From contig NZ_OZ061315.1 of the NCBI RefSeq assembly GCF_964063325.1, positions 1,860,001 through 1,924,000 on the forward strand: a DNA stretch of 64,000 nucleotides, in the 5' to 3' direction. A model generated the notes under the pieces. The model had not been told where the DNA came from. It made no database searches and was given only the letters and a program-made list of their open reading frames with translations. Within the stretch, counting starts at the first letter, position 1. Each line of letters begins with the position of its first letter. This DNA comes from Hafnia alvei (lineage in GTDB: Bacteria; Pseudomonadota; Gammaproteobacteria; Enterobacterales; Enterobacteriaceae). Positions 42,544-50,827 of the stretch are shown piece after piece. The translations under genes and the position numbers were made by a program.

Positions 42544-42873
42544 ATGAAAATCGCTAAAATTTTAATTGCCTGTATTGCTCTTTCTCCATTGGCTTCATTT
42601 GCTGCCAGCACTGTCACTCCGGACAATTCTACTGATCGCGCATGTGGTGCGTATGTATCCGAAATACGCGCCTACGCGGGTGACTATAGATATACCCTGG
42701 TGGATAAGGAAGGGAACAGAATAAGTGAATCAAACGTTGGCAGTTATGAAGCTACTGACGCGAATATAATTAAAATACTGAATATGTCTTATGTTTTAAA
42801 TAAGTCTGTTTGTATTGACTGGGTTTATTATTCTACATACTGGCATATTGATGGAGTCGAAATTTTAAAATAA
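42544..42873 (+). CDS. Probable AB5 toxin B subunit, short
   Basis: From the ATG at 42544 (AGAGG about ten bases upstream) the protein has 109 residues, with a signal peptide ending near SFA and a mature part of about 89. The mature form has two cysteines near its ends (RACGAYVSE and KSVCIDWVY), matching the single disulphide of cholera-toxin-like B subunits, and a strand-helix-strand pattern fitting an OB-fold. It is shorter than ArtB/PltB/SubB (~137-141 aa precursors) and CTB (124). Binding partner and glycan are unknown. Identity as B subunit rests on size, cysteines and position. Confidence 0.65.
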   Translation: MKIAKILIACIALSPLASFAASTVTPDNSTDRACGAYVSEIRAYAGDYRYTLVDKEGNRISESNVGSYEATDANIIKILNMSYVLNKSVCIDWVYYSTYWHIDGVEILK

Positions 42874-42981
42874 GACTCGTTCATCATTAATGTTTTATTG
42901 TTGGATTGATAAAACCGCCAGCGACTTTTTATAGCAATTCTATTTAGTATTAGTTTTTACGAGACTTCATCTTGTGTTGAT

Positions 42982-43005
42982 AGCCTCGCATTCGCGGGGC
43001 TTTTT
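42982..43005 (+). terminator. Terminator after toxin genes
   Basis: AGCCTCGC-attc-GCGGGGCT followed by five T, 109 bp after the B-subunit stop. Confidence 0.75.
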
Positions 43006-43167
43006 ACATCTGCATTTCACCGCGCTTTCTCCGCGCAATAAAAAACCAAGAGCCTTTCGGGGTTGAGCTTGAGATAGGGCAGTGGTTATCGCTGACCGCT
43101 CTAGGGCATTACAGCAGGCATTCACTGAGTGCCTGTGATAATGCCAAAAGAACACCGAAATACATGA

Positions 43168-43190
43168 GGTCACCGCTGGTGGCCTTTTTT
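43168..43190 (+). terminator. Terminator-like hairpin before terminase region
   Basis: GGTCACC-gct-GGTGGCC followed by six T. It is the second hairpin in the gap between the toxin genes and the packaging genes; Q-modified polymerase should pass it. Confidence 0.65.
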
Positions 43191-43204
43191 ATTGGAGAGC
43201 CACC

Positions 43205-43384
43205 ATGAATAACAAGAGTAATGGACGGTCTGTAAAGCCCAAGCACCTCTTCTTACGTCCTGATGCCCAAATCATTACTGATAGAAAAGGAAAGCTCCTA
43301 GTGGTTATGGGCTGCCTCAAAGACATAAAACTAAATACCGGGATGCAGTCATCATTTAAAAAAACATTTCCCCAAAGTTTTTAA
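43205..43384 (+). CDS. Small phage protein (59 aa) upstream of terminase
   Basis: This frame encodes MNNKSNGRSVKPKHLFLRP... with a GGAGAG site upstream of its ATG. It is basic and lies between the lysis/toxin and packaging genes. Product not recognised. Confidence 0.5.
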   Translation: MNNKSNGRSVKPKHLFLRPDAQIITDRKGKLLVVMGCLKDIKLNTGMQSSFKKTFPQSF

Positions 43385-43565
43385 GTTGGTGGCTTTGCTG
43401 ACGTTATTTTATTTTCTGCTGATTTATAGATTTGACCATTCGTGCAAGGCTATTCAAAAACAATCAATGCAGGGAGTTTTATACCTTTTTACCCACGTTT
43501 TCGGGAAACGTCAGCCCGAGCAGGCAAAACGGCGTGACAGCTGCGAGAGCGCAGTTTTTACGATT

Positions 43566-43831
43566 TGCGCAAAAGCGCATTTACCTTTGGAGAAGTCGCC
43601 ATGGCTAAACAAGATTGGGCAGCCAGGCAAAAGGAATATTTAGCCGCATTCATCAGCACTGGCGTATCACCGAAAGAATGGTGTGAAGCAAAAGAAATTA
43701 ATTACACATCAGCCCGCCGGTATATCAAGAAGCCCACAAAGACTTCCGCAAAAACTGCGCAAACTGCGCAGAATAAAAATGCGCAATCTGCGCAAACACG
43801 AATGCGCAAAGCGCAGGCATCGAAAAGCGCA
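43566..43831 (+). repeat. TGCGCA repeat cluster, candidate packaging site
   Basis: TGCGCA occurs at 43566, 43756, 43765, 43780, 43789 and 43803, with partial GCGCA copies at 43575, 43811 and 43827. The copies lie just upstream of and inside the start of the terminase small-subunit gene, where pac or cos-binding sites often lie. Within the gene they encode an Ala-Gln-rich linker. Confidence 0.5.
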
Positions 43832-44623
43832 GCCATATTAATCAATGATGAAGACCTAAACGATCAGCAAAAACAATTTGTCATTGAATATCTAAAGGAT
43901 AAACACGCCACGCAAGCCGCTTTACGCGCGGGCTATAGTCCTAAAAGCGCCTCTACACTCGGTTATCAGTTGCTACAAAAACCGCATGTTAGAGCCGCAA
44001 TTGATAAGCAGCTGCGCGCCGCGGCCGAGTTATCGCTGGTTTCCGCGGCCGACGTTATCGCGCAGATGTGGCAATTAGCAACGCTCGATGCCAATGAAAT
44101 TTCAGAGTTGCGCCGCGGGTGTTGCCGCCATTGCTGGGGCATTGGTCACGCTTACGAATGGACGGCCGACGAATACCGGTTGGCATGCGAGAAGGCGGAG
44201 CGTGCCGAGAAAGACGCGCCCGACTGCGCTGGTGGCCTTGATTACTTAAAGACGCGTGAACCTAATCCCGATTGCCCCGAATGCGGTGGCGAAGGTATTA
44301 GCCGCGTACACATACACGACACGCGCGAATTATCCCCGCTAGCCCGTTTGGCTTATGCCGGTGTGAAGCAAACCAAGAACGGGATCGAAGTCTTAACAAT
44401 CAGCAAAGAAAAGATGCTGGAGAATATCGCCCGCGCATTAGGGGCGCTTGAATCACCGGAAGATAAGGCCATTAAACGCGCCCGCCTTGAGCGTGAAAAT
44501 CTGGAAACTCAGAAGATACGCAACGAGCTTAGCCGGCCGGATGATCGATCAGGCTTCGAAGAAGATTACCAACTGCAAACGGTGAGCCCTGATGAACCAA
44601 TCCCCGACGAGCCGATCCTCTAA
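43601..44623 (+). CDS. Terminase small subunit
   Basis: The 340-residue protein has an N-terminal HTH-like segment (EYLAAFISTGVSPKEWCEAKEI), an Ala/Gln/Lys-rich linker, and a terminase_2 domain (LNDQQKQFVIEYLKDKHATQAALRAGYSPKSA). Two CxxC pairs (CCRHCWGIG and CPECGGEG) form a probable zinc site in the middle. It recognises phage DNA for packaging. Start at 43601 follows GGAG; an upstream in-frame ATG is less likely. It overlaps the large-subunit gene by 32 bp. Confidence 0.87.
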   Translation: MAKQDWAARQKEYLAAFISTGVSPKEWCEAKEINYTSARRYIKKPTKTSAKTAQTAQNKNAQSAQTRMRKAQASKSAAILINDEDLNDQQKQFVIEYLKDKHATQAALRAGYSPKSASTLGYQLLQKPHVRAAIDKQLRAAAELSLVSAADVIAQMWQLATLDANEISELRRGCCRHCWGIGHAYEWTADEYRLACEKAERAEKDAPDCAGGLDYLKTREPNPDCPECGGEGISRVHIHDTRELSPLARLAYAGVKQTKNGIEVLTISKEKMLENIARALGALESPEDKAIKRARLERENLETQKIRNELSRPDDRSGFEEDYQLQTVSPDEPIPDEPIL

Positions 44624-45920
44624 CTTAGCGCCTGTTTTAACGCCAAAGCAGGCCAATATTTATGCCTGGGGATGGCAGCCTAAAGCCCGTTTCCGCGATG
44701 CCGTTTGCGGCCGCCGCTTCGGGAAAACATTCTTAGGAAAAGCTGAAATGCGCAGAGCGGCGCGGCTGGCCGTGAAATGGGGCGTTAGTGTTGAGGATGA
44801 AATCTGGTACTGCGCGCCCACGTTTAAACAGGCTAAGCGCGTTTTCTGGCGCCGTTTAAAGCAATCAATCCCGCCGCACTGGCGAGCTGGCAAGCCGAAC
44901 GAAACCGAATGCGTTATTACGCTGAAAAGCGGCCATATAATGCGATGTGTTGGCCTGAACAACTACGACGACTTGCGCGGATCCGGTCTTTTCTTTGCGC
45001 TGGTCGATGAGTGGGCCGATTGCCCATATGAAGCGTGGGAAGAAGTATTGCGCCCCATGCTTTCATCCTGCCGCTATTACGTGAACGGTGAAGAACGTCG
45101 CGGCGGCCATGCGCTACGCATCGGAACGCCGAAAGGGTTTAACCATTGTTACGATACTTGGCAAGACGGCAAAGACGGTGGTGAGCCCGATCATAAAAGC
45201 TGGCTTTATACGTCATTGGATGGCGGAAACGTACCGCCGGAAGAAATCGAAGAGGCCCGTCGCAAGATGGATCCGCGAACATTCCGGCAAGAATACGAAG
45301 CCAGTTTCGAGAACTACAAAGGCGTTGTTTATTATTGCTTCAATCGCGCGCTGAATCATACAGACGACACGATAAAGCCTGATGATGAGCTGCATATCGG
45401 GATGGACTTCAACGTCGAACATATGGCCGCCGTTGTGTACGTTCGGAAAGGCAAGAACGCGATCAGCGCCTTGGCCGAGCATATGGAGATATTCGACACG
45501 CCGGCGATGATCATAGAGCTGAAGAAGGATTATCCGAATCATAAGGTTTATGTATATCCCGATGCTTCAGGTCAAAACCGAAAATCAAACAACGCCAGCC
45601 AGTCAGACTTGTCTTTGCTTGAAGACGCCGGCTTTATTGTGCGCGTTAACGATTCAAACCCTGCCGTAAAAGACCGCATCAACGCGGTTAACTCGATGTT
45701 ATGTAATACCTACGATGAACGGCGCATGAAAGTTAATACCAAAAAATGCCCAATCTATACCAAGTGTTTAGAGCGCCAAATCTATAACGACGCAGGCGAG
45801 CCGGATAAAAAAGGCGGCTTCGATCATGCGGTCGATGCTGGTGGCTATACGATCATTAAACTCTTCCCACTTGGGCCTAAGAATATTTACGAAAATGATT
45901 TCATGGGGTCTGCGTACTGA
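44592..45920 (+). CDS. Terminase large subunit
   Basis: This 442-residue packaging motor has Walker A CGRRFGKT near residue 40, Walker B ALVDEWADCP near 137, and a C-terminal RuvC-like nuclease with IGMDFNVEHMAAVVY (first Asp) and VYVYPDASGQNRKS. It couples ATP hydrolysis to DNA packaging and cuts the concatemer. The stop overlaps the portal start by one base. Confidence 0.93.
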   Translation: MNQSPTSRSSNLAPVLTPKQANIYAWGWQPKARFRDAVCGRRFGKTFLGKAEMRRAARLAVKWGVSVEDEIWYCAPTFKQAKRVFWRRLKQSIPPHWRAGKPNETECVITLKSGHIMRCVGLNNYDDLRGSGLFFALVDEWADCPYEAWEEVLRPMLSSCRYYVNGEERRGGHALRIGTPKGFNHCYDTWQDGKDGGEPDHKSWLYTSLDGGNVPPEEIEEARRKMDPRTFRQEYEASFENYKGVVYYCFNRALNHTDDTIKPDDELHIGMDFNVEHMAAVVYVRKGKNAISALAEHMEIFDTPAMIIELKKDYPNHKVYVYPDASGQNRKSNNASQSDLSLLEDAGFIVRVNDSNPAVKDRINAVNSMLCNTYDERRMKVNTKKCPIYTKCLERQIYNDAGEPDKKGGFDHAVDAGGYTIIKLFPLGPKNIYENDFMGSAY

Positions 45921-47326
45921 TGAGCAACAACAACGATGTAACCTTTACGCGGCCCGAATATCAAGCCGCATCAGAGCAATGGAAGAAAAACCGCGATGTA
46001 TGCAGCGGGCCGATCGCTGTTAAAGCTGCCGGCCATGTTTATCTGCCGATGTTGAGCCCGAACGATAAAGCAGCGTTAAATCAGCAGCGAAACGCGGATT
46101 ATTTAAAGCGCGCCGTGTTTTACGGCATCGTGGGGCATACTCGGATCGGGCTTCAGGGGTTGGTATTCCGCAAGCCGCCGGCGTTAGAAATTCCCGACAA
46201 AATGGATAAGCTGAAAACTAACGCTGATGGTTCTAACACTAGCATTATTCAGCAATCCCAATTCGCGCTCGAATCCGTTTTGGAAGTCGGCCGCCATGGT
46301 CTCTACGTCGATTATGCAGCCTCGGGAGAGCAGAGCATTATCGTAGCTTATCGGGCCGAGGATGTGCCGAACTGGCGCGTTGAAAATATTGGCGGCATGA
46401 ATAAATATACGTTAATTGTTCTGCGCGAATGTATCGAAAAACCGGATGGATTCGGCTTCAAAGACGAAATTCAATATCGCGTTTTGTACCTTAAAGACTC
46501 CCGTTTTTTTGTCGATATTTGGACAAAAAGCAGTGAAGCTGCCGGCGCGTATTCTATTAGTTCAACAATTGAACCTAAGCCGAAAGGAAAAACGCATTGG
46601 GACGAGATCCCGTTTACTTTTATTGGCGCTCAGAATAACGACGCCGTGATCGACGACGCGCCTTTATCGGCGTTGGTCGAAATCAACTTGGGTCATTACC
46701 GCAACTCTGCCGATTATGAAGATAGCGTTTTCTTTTGTGGGCAGGCCCAGCCGTGGGTAAGCGGTGCGGATTCGGATTGGCGGGAATACATTAAGAAAAA
46801 CGGCATCGCCTTTGGTTCGCGTAATCCCATCATGCTACCCAAGCAAGGCTCTTGCGGCATCATGCAGGGCCAGCCGAATATGATTGTTCGCGAAGCCATG
46901 AACGATAAAGTTGATTACATGATTAAGCTTGGCGCCCGCTTGCTTGAGCAGAACGCCACAGCGAAGACTGCGACGCAATCTAGCGGTGAGCAAGCCGCGT
47001 CTACGTCAGTTCTTGGCCTTTGCTGCGCTAACGTATCAGCGGCTTACACGCAGGCGCTTAAATGGTGCGCGCGTTACATGGGCCAGTCTGAAGAGAATAT
47101 CAAGTATGAGCTGAATCAAGACTTCATCGCCAAGTTAGTAGATCCGCAGACCATCACAGCACTGGTTTCTGCCTGGATGAATAAAGCGCTTCCTATCGCT
47201 GATCTTATTCGCCAACTGCAAAAGATGGACGTTATCGATCCTGGTAAGGATTTCAATGCAATTATGGATGAGTTGAACAGCGAAGGCCCGAACTTCATGG
47301 CCGGCGGTAGCAACGGCACACAATAG
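45920..47326 (+). CDS. Portal protein (DUF4055 family)
   Basis: The 468-residue protein resembles DUF4055 phage structural proteins (RPEYQAASEQWKKNRDVCSG start; LKRAVFYGIVGHTRIGLQGL). Its size and position between terminase and head morphogenesis gene identify it as the portal, the dodecameric ring through which DNA passes. Confidence 0.82.
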   Translation: MSNNNDVTFTRPEYQAASEQWKKNRDVCSGPIAVKAAGHVYLPMLSPNDKAALNQQRNADYLKRAVFYGIVGHTRIGLQGLVFRKPPALEIPDKMDKLKTNADGSNTSIIQQSQFALESVLEVGRHGLYVDYAASGEQSIIVAYRAEDVPNWRVENIGGMNKYTLIVLRECIEKPDGFGFKDEIQYRVLYLKDSRFFVDIWTKSSEAAGAYSISSTIEPKPKGKTHWDEIPFTFIGAQNNDAVIDDAPLSALVEINLGHYRNSADYEDSVFFCGQAQPWVSGADSDWREYIKKNGIAFGSRNPIMLPKQGSCGIMQGQPNMIVREAMNDKVDYMIKLGARLLEQNATAKTATQSSGEQAASTSVLGLCCANVSAAYTQALKWCARYMGQSEENIKYELNQDFIAKLVDPQTITALVSAWMNKALPIADLIRQLQKMDVIDPGKDFNAIMDELNSEGPNFMAGGSNGTQ

Positions 47327-47342
47327 CCATCAAGGGTGAAAC

Positions 47343-49094
47343 ATGGCAACGGTAAACGAAAGACTTAGCGATGAAGCAATCGCCCATACGTTGTTTGTAA
47401 GCCGTTATTCAACCGGCGTAGCGAAAAAGATGATTAAGATCCTTAATCAAAACGATGCGGAGTTATCCGCCAAGCTTTTCGCCGCGCTGGATGAATTAGA
47501 GCCGGACAGTTTCACGGTGAAACGCCTTGAAAGCCTCTTAGGCGACGTTCGAAAGGTGAACGAAATAGCGACACAAAGCATGCTTGCTGGCTTGCAAACC
47601 GAAATCAAAGATTTTGCCAAGCATGAAGCCGGCTATCAGTTAGATTTGTTTTCATCTCTTCTGCCTGCGGAAGTGTTAGAGCGTTTCCCGTTGGCTGGCA
47701 TATCGTTTGAACAGGTATACGCGGCGGTAATGTCTAAGCCGTTCCAAGGCCGCTTGCTGAAGGATTGGGCCAGTAACCTTGAATCAGACCGCCTGAAGCG
47801 CATCACCACTGCCGTAAGTAATGGCTTTCTTCAAGGCGAAACGGTTGAAACGATTATTCGACGGGTGCGTGGTACCAAAGGGGCCGATTATAAAGACGGT
47901 GCCTTGCAGGTTAGCCGCGCCAACGCGGCAAGCATTATCAAAACAGCGGTTAACCATACGGCCGCGGAAGCGCGCGAGAAATTCGCTAAAAACAATAGCG
48001 ATATTATTAAGGCGAAGCAGTGGAGCAGCACGTTAGACACGATGACTTCGGCGCAGTGCCGGATCCGCGATCGTCTAATGTATTCACTCAAAAACAAGCC
48101 GCTCGGCCATAAAATTCCGTATCTACAAGGCCCTGGCAAAATTCATTTTTGCTGCCGCAGCAGCGAAAAGTTTGTTACTAAATCATGGCGGGAACTTGGT
48201 TTCAAAAAGGGCGAGCTAAGCGGTGCCACGCGCGCAACGATGGACGGACAGATCCCCGCCGAAACATCATATTTAGAATGGTTATCTAAGCAATCAGCAT
48301 ACCGGCAAGATCAGGTTCTAGGCGCTGAGCGTGGGCGGATGTATCGTGCAGGCGAAATTAAGCTTAGTGATATGTATACAGATAACGGCGAATGGCTAAC
48401 GCTAGCGCAGTTAAAAGAGATAGAAACAGCCGGACGTAAGTCCGGTTTTTCTTTGGCTGATGCTAAAACGCTGCGTGACATTGAAAATGGCATGCAAGGT
48501 GTTATCGCTAACCAGTTGCATTTCCCCGATGGAACGCCAATTGAATCTGCTAAAGAAGCAGCGCAAGCGATGAGCGATGTGTTAACTAAGTTCAACCTTG
48601 CGCCGCTTTCTTCATTCAGCGAGCGAGAAGGGATGAAGGCATCTGCCGCAGGGGCTTACTTCAAGGAAAATCAGTCTATTCATATTTCAGCTTGGGCGTT
48701 AGAGCAACAACGATGGGACGAAATTCGTAAGAATGGATCTGATGTTGATTTTCTTTCTATGCTACCTATCAAACAGCTAGATATGGTTAATGTCGCAGCA
48801 GAGAAAGCCGCTAAGGGATTTGCTTTTGAATATGCAGCAAAGCAATCTGTAGCGGGTACTGTTACCCATGAAATGGGACATCACCTTTATTATTCTAATC
48901 TTGATGAGCTGGAATATCTTTCCACAAAAGCTTATCAGGCAGGCTGGTGGCGCCCCGTAAGCTACTATGCTGCAAGTAATGAGCGAGAGCTATTTGCTGA
49001 GGCCGTCGCGCTTTATATGTTGGGCGATGAGAGTGAGCATAAACGAATAAACCCGGAGCTTTTAGAATGGCTGAAGAAAAATTCCCGTACTTAA
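47343..49094 (+). CDS. Head morphogenesis protein fused to a zinc metallopeptidase domain
   Basis: The 583-residue protein combines a Mu gpF/minor head protein region (residues ~180-290, AASIIKTAVNHTAAEAREKF and TMTSAQCRIRDRLMYSL) with a C-terminal metallopeptidase-like domain. The zinc motif is H509-E-M-G-H513, with a downstream Glu in NERELFAEAVALY (E549 or E553) as possible third ligand. Fusions of this kind are known as polyvalent or injected-protein architectures, but the activity here is unproven. It could act in capsid maturation or, if packaged, in the new host. Confidence 0.78.
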   Translation: MATVNERLSDEAIAHTLFVSRYSTGVAKKMIKILNQNDAELSAKLFAALDELEPDSFTVKRLESLLGDVRKVNEIATQSMLAGLQTEIKDFAKHEAGYQLDLFSSLLPAEVLERFPLAGISFEQVYAAVMSKPFQGRLLKDWASNLESDRLKRITTAVSNGFLQGETVETIIRRVRGTKGADYKDGALQVSRANAASIIKTAVNHTAAEAREKFAKNNSDIIKAKQWSSTLDTMTSAQCRIRDRLMYSLKNKPLGHKIPYLQGPGKIHFCCRSSEKFVTKSWRELGFKKGELSGATRATMDGQIPAETSYLEWLSKQSAYRQDQVLGAERGRMYRAGEIKLSDMYTDNGEWLTLAQLKEIETAGRKSGFSLADAKTLRDIENGMQGVIANQLHFPDGTPIESAKEAAQAMSDVLTKFNLAPLSSFSEREGMKASAAGAYFKENQSIHISAWALEQQRWDEIRKNGSDVDFLSMLPIKQLDMVNVAAEKAAKGFAFEYAAKQSVAGTVTHEMGHHLYYSNLDELEYLSTKAYQAGWWRPVSYYAASNERELFAEAVALYMLGDESEHKRINPELLEWLKKNSRT

Positions 49095-49255
49095 AACAGG
49101 CAACAGAGCTATACCACGCCAACCCAAGGCCAGATAACCTACTGGATGCCTTAGAAGCATTGAGCGATAAGGCAGGCGGAAATACGCCAGAAGCGCACAT
49201 GATCGGGGGGTTGATTAGCGCGGCTGTGATGGATGATGCCAATAAGGACAGTTAA
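49067..49255 (+). CDS. Small phage protein in head region
   Basis: This 62-residue protein overlaps the head protein gene by 28 bp (MAEEKFPYLKQATELYHANP). It is acidic and helical. Function unknown. Confidence 0.55.
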   Translation: MAEEKFPYLKQATELYHANPRPDNLLDALEALSDKAGGNTPEAHMIGGLISAAVMDDANKDS

Positions 49256-49272
49256 TTAATCGAGGTTACATT

Positions 49273-49452
49273 ATGACAGCATGCGAAATCAAAGAACGTA
49301 TTGAGGCTGAAATAGGCGAATTTATCGGTCTGAAATGCCGTGAATTGAAAGAGCAAACCGGTTTGAACGTGGTATCAATGGACGTTTTACCGCGCCCGAT
49401 GCGCAATGGCGCTGAATGGAAAGGCCCCTATGTAAGAATGACGCTAACCTAA
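49273..49452 (+). CDS. Small phage protein (59 aa)
   Basis: A 59-residue frame (MTACEIKERIEAEIGEFIGL...) with GAGG nearby upstream. Its reading is protein-like and it fits the otherwise empty gap in the head cluster. Product not recognised. Confidence 0.55.
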   Translation: MTACEIKERIEAEIGEFIGLKCRELKEQTGLNVVSMDVLPRPMRNGAEWKGPYVRMTLT

Positions 49453-49571
49453 TATCAAAAAATAGCGCTACGCGGGCTGCATTAGGCGAGCGCCGCTAAA
49501 GTAATGCAACTGCATAGCTTAAAATTACGCTTTGCCATAAAGCGCACAGCGAATAATAGAGTGGGTTAAAA

Positions 49572-49907
49572 ATGGCTAAAATTGATATTTTCGTTAAAAA
49601 CCTAACGCGAAATTCCGGCGGCATGGTGCGAGGTGCCGAACTTCATTACCGGATCATGAGCGGCGAAATGGTCATTCATGAAAATGTGGTATTCGGTAAA
49701 GCCGATGAGCATCACGCGATTTACATCATTGAAGACGTTCCCATCGATAGCCTGAAGCTTTTTTACGGAAGCAATGCAGATTATGTAACGCTATCCGCAA
49801 ACGAAGTTAAGGAAAGTGCAACCCGCATAAATGAATATGTAGCCGCAATGGCCGCGCCGATTTATACGCCGATCCCATGTGAGCGCGAAGAATACCAGCC
49901 GCACTAG
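49572..49907 (+). CDS. Hypothetical phage protein in head region
   Basis: This 111-residue protein (AKIDIFVKNLTRNSGGMVRG) is beta-rich in appearance with no recognised motif. It lies between the head protein and scaffold genes and before two terminator hairpins. Function unknown. Confidence 0.55.
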   Translation: MAKIDIFVKNLTRNSGGMVRGAELHYRIMSGEMVIHENVVFGKADEHHAIYIIEDVPIDSLKLFYGSNADYVTLSANEVKESATRINEYVAAMAAPIYTPIPCEREEYQPH

Positions 49908-49937
49908 TTAGCGGCATTACATCGAATCTTTTAAATG

Positions 49938-50000
49938 GCTGCCTAGGGCGGCTTTTTTTATATCTGAAGCACGGCCCCGCCTAAAAACGGGGCTTTTTTT
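49938..50000 (+). terminator. Tandem intrinsic terminators
   Basis: Two hairpins with T-runs follow each other: GCTGCC-tag-GGCGGC (49938-49952) with T7, and GCCCCG-loop-CGGGGC (49974-49993) with T7. Late Q-modified transcription must pass both. Confidence 0.75.
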
Positions 50001-50038
50001 ATGGGCGAGGCCCGCAACAACTCCCGAGGGGAATGATC

Positions 50039-50815
50039 ATGCTTTATCGCAATTTGTTTATTAAATACTACGCAGCAGCAGGAGAAGGCGAAGGCGCCGC
50101 GGGCGGCGAAGGTGGTGGCGTTGAAATTACACCAGAAATCCAAGCGCTAATCGATCAACAGGTGGCTACTCACGTAACCGGCTTGAAATCGAAAAATAGT
50201 GAGTTACTCGGCAAGCTTAAAGAGCAAGGCGATAACTTGAAGCGTTTCGACGGCATTGATCCCGATGCGGTGCGCACTATCTTGCAGCGATTTTCCGACG
50301 ACGAAGAAGCCAAGCTAATCGCCAACGGACAGATCGACGAAGTATTAAATAAACGTACAGAGCGCATGCGCACTGATTCCGATAAGCAAATCAAAGCCGC
50401 AAATGACCGCGCAGATAAAGCGGAAGCGTTTTCAAACAAATTCCGTGATCGCGTTTTAGGCGATTCAATCCGCGCAGCTGCGCTGAAGGCTGGCGCAATC
50501 CCTGATGCCGTAGACGATTTAATCCTACGCGCTAAAGGGCTTTTCCAAGTTAACGAGGAAGGCGAGGCCGTAGCCGTTGATAAGGATGGTAACCAGTTAT
50601 TAGGCAAGGACGGCAAAACGCCGCTTTCGCCTTTTGAATGGGCCGAATCAATGAAAGACACGGCGCCGCATTTGTGGCCGCGCGCTGAAGGTAGCGGAGC
50701 TGGCGCACACAAAAATGGCGGTGGCAATCTGAAACGCTCAGAAATGAGCCAATCGCAGAAAAACGAATTTATTCGAACTAACGGCCAGCAGGCCTATTTA
50801 CGACTTCCGAAATAA
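50039..50815 (+). CDS. Capsid scaffolding protein
   Basis: The 258-residue protein is acidic, Gly/Glu-rich at the N-terminus and largely coiled-coil (RTERMRTDSDKQIKAANDRADKAEAF-type region), with a C-terminal LKRSEMSQSQKNEFIRTNG. This is the profile of scaffolds in the HK97-fold phages, encoded directly before the major capsid gene. The ATG at 50039 has GAGGGG seven bases upstream; another ATG at 50033 is too close to it. Confidence 0.75.
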   Translation: MLYRNLFIKYYAAAGEGEGAAGGEGGGVEITPEIQALIDQQVATHVTGLKSKNSELLGKLKEQGDNLKRFDGIDPDAVRTILQRFSDDEEAKLIANGQIDEVLNKRTERMRTDSDKQIKAANDRADKAEAFSNKFRDRVLGDSIRAAALKAGAIPDAVDDLILRAKGLFQVNEEGEAVAVDKDGNQLLGKDGKTPLSPFEWAESMKDTAPHLWPRAEGSGAGAHKNGGGNLKRSEMSQSQKNEFIRTNGQQAYLRLPK

Positions 50816-50827
50816 GGATTTAAAGAT

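Noticed and set aside
43386..43643. 85-aa forward frame before the terminase gene
   Set aside because: It overlaps the start of the terminase small subunit in another frame, has no ribosome site and its second half is terminase coding DNA read out of frame.
43741..43831. CRISPR-like short repeats near the terminase gene
   Set aside because: Repeat units are 6 bp with irregular short spacing and lie inside a coding frame, so this is not a CRISPR array.
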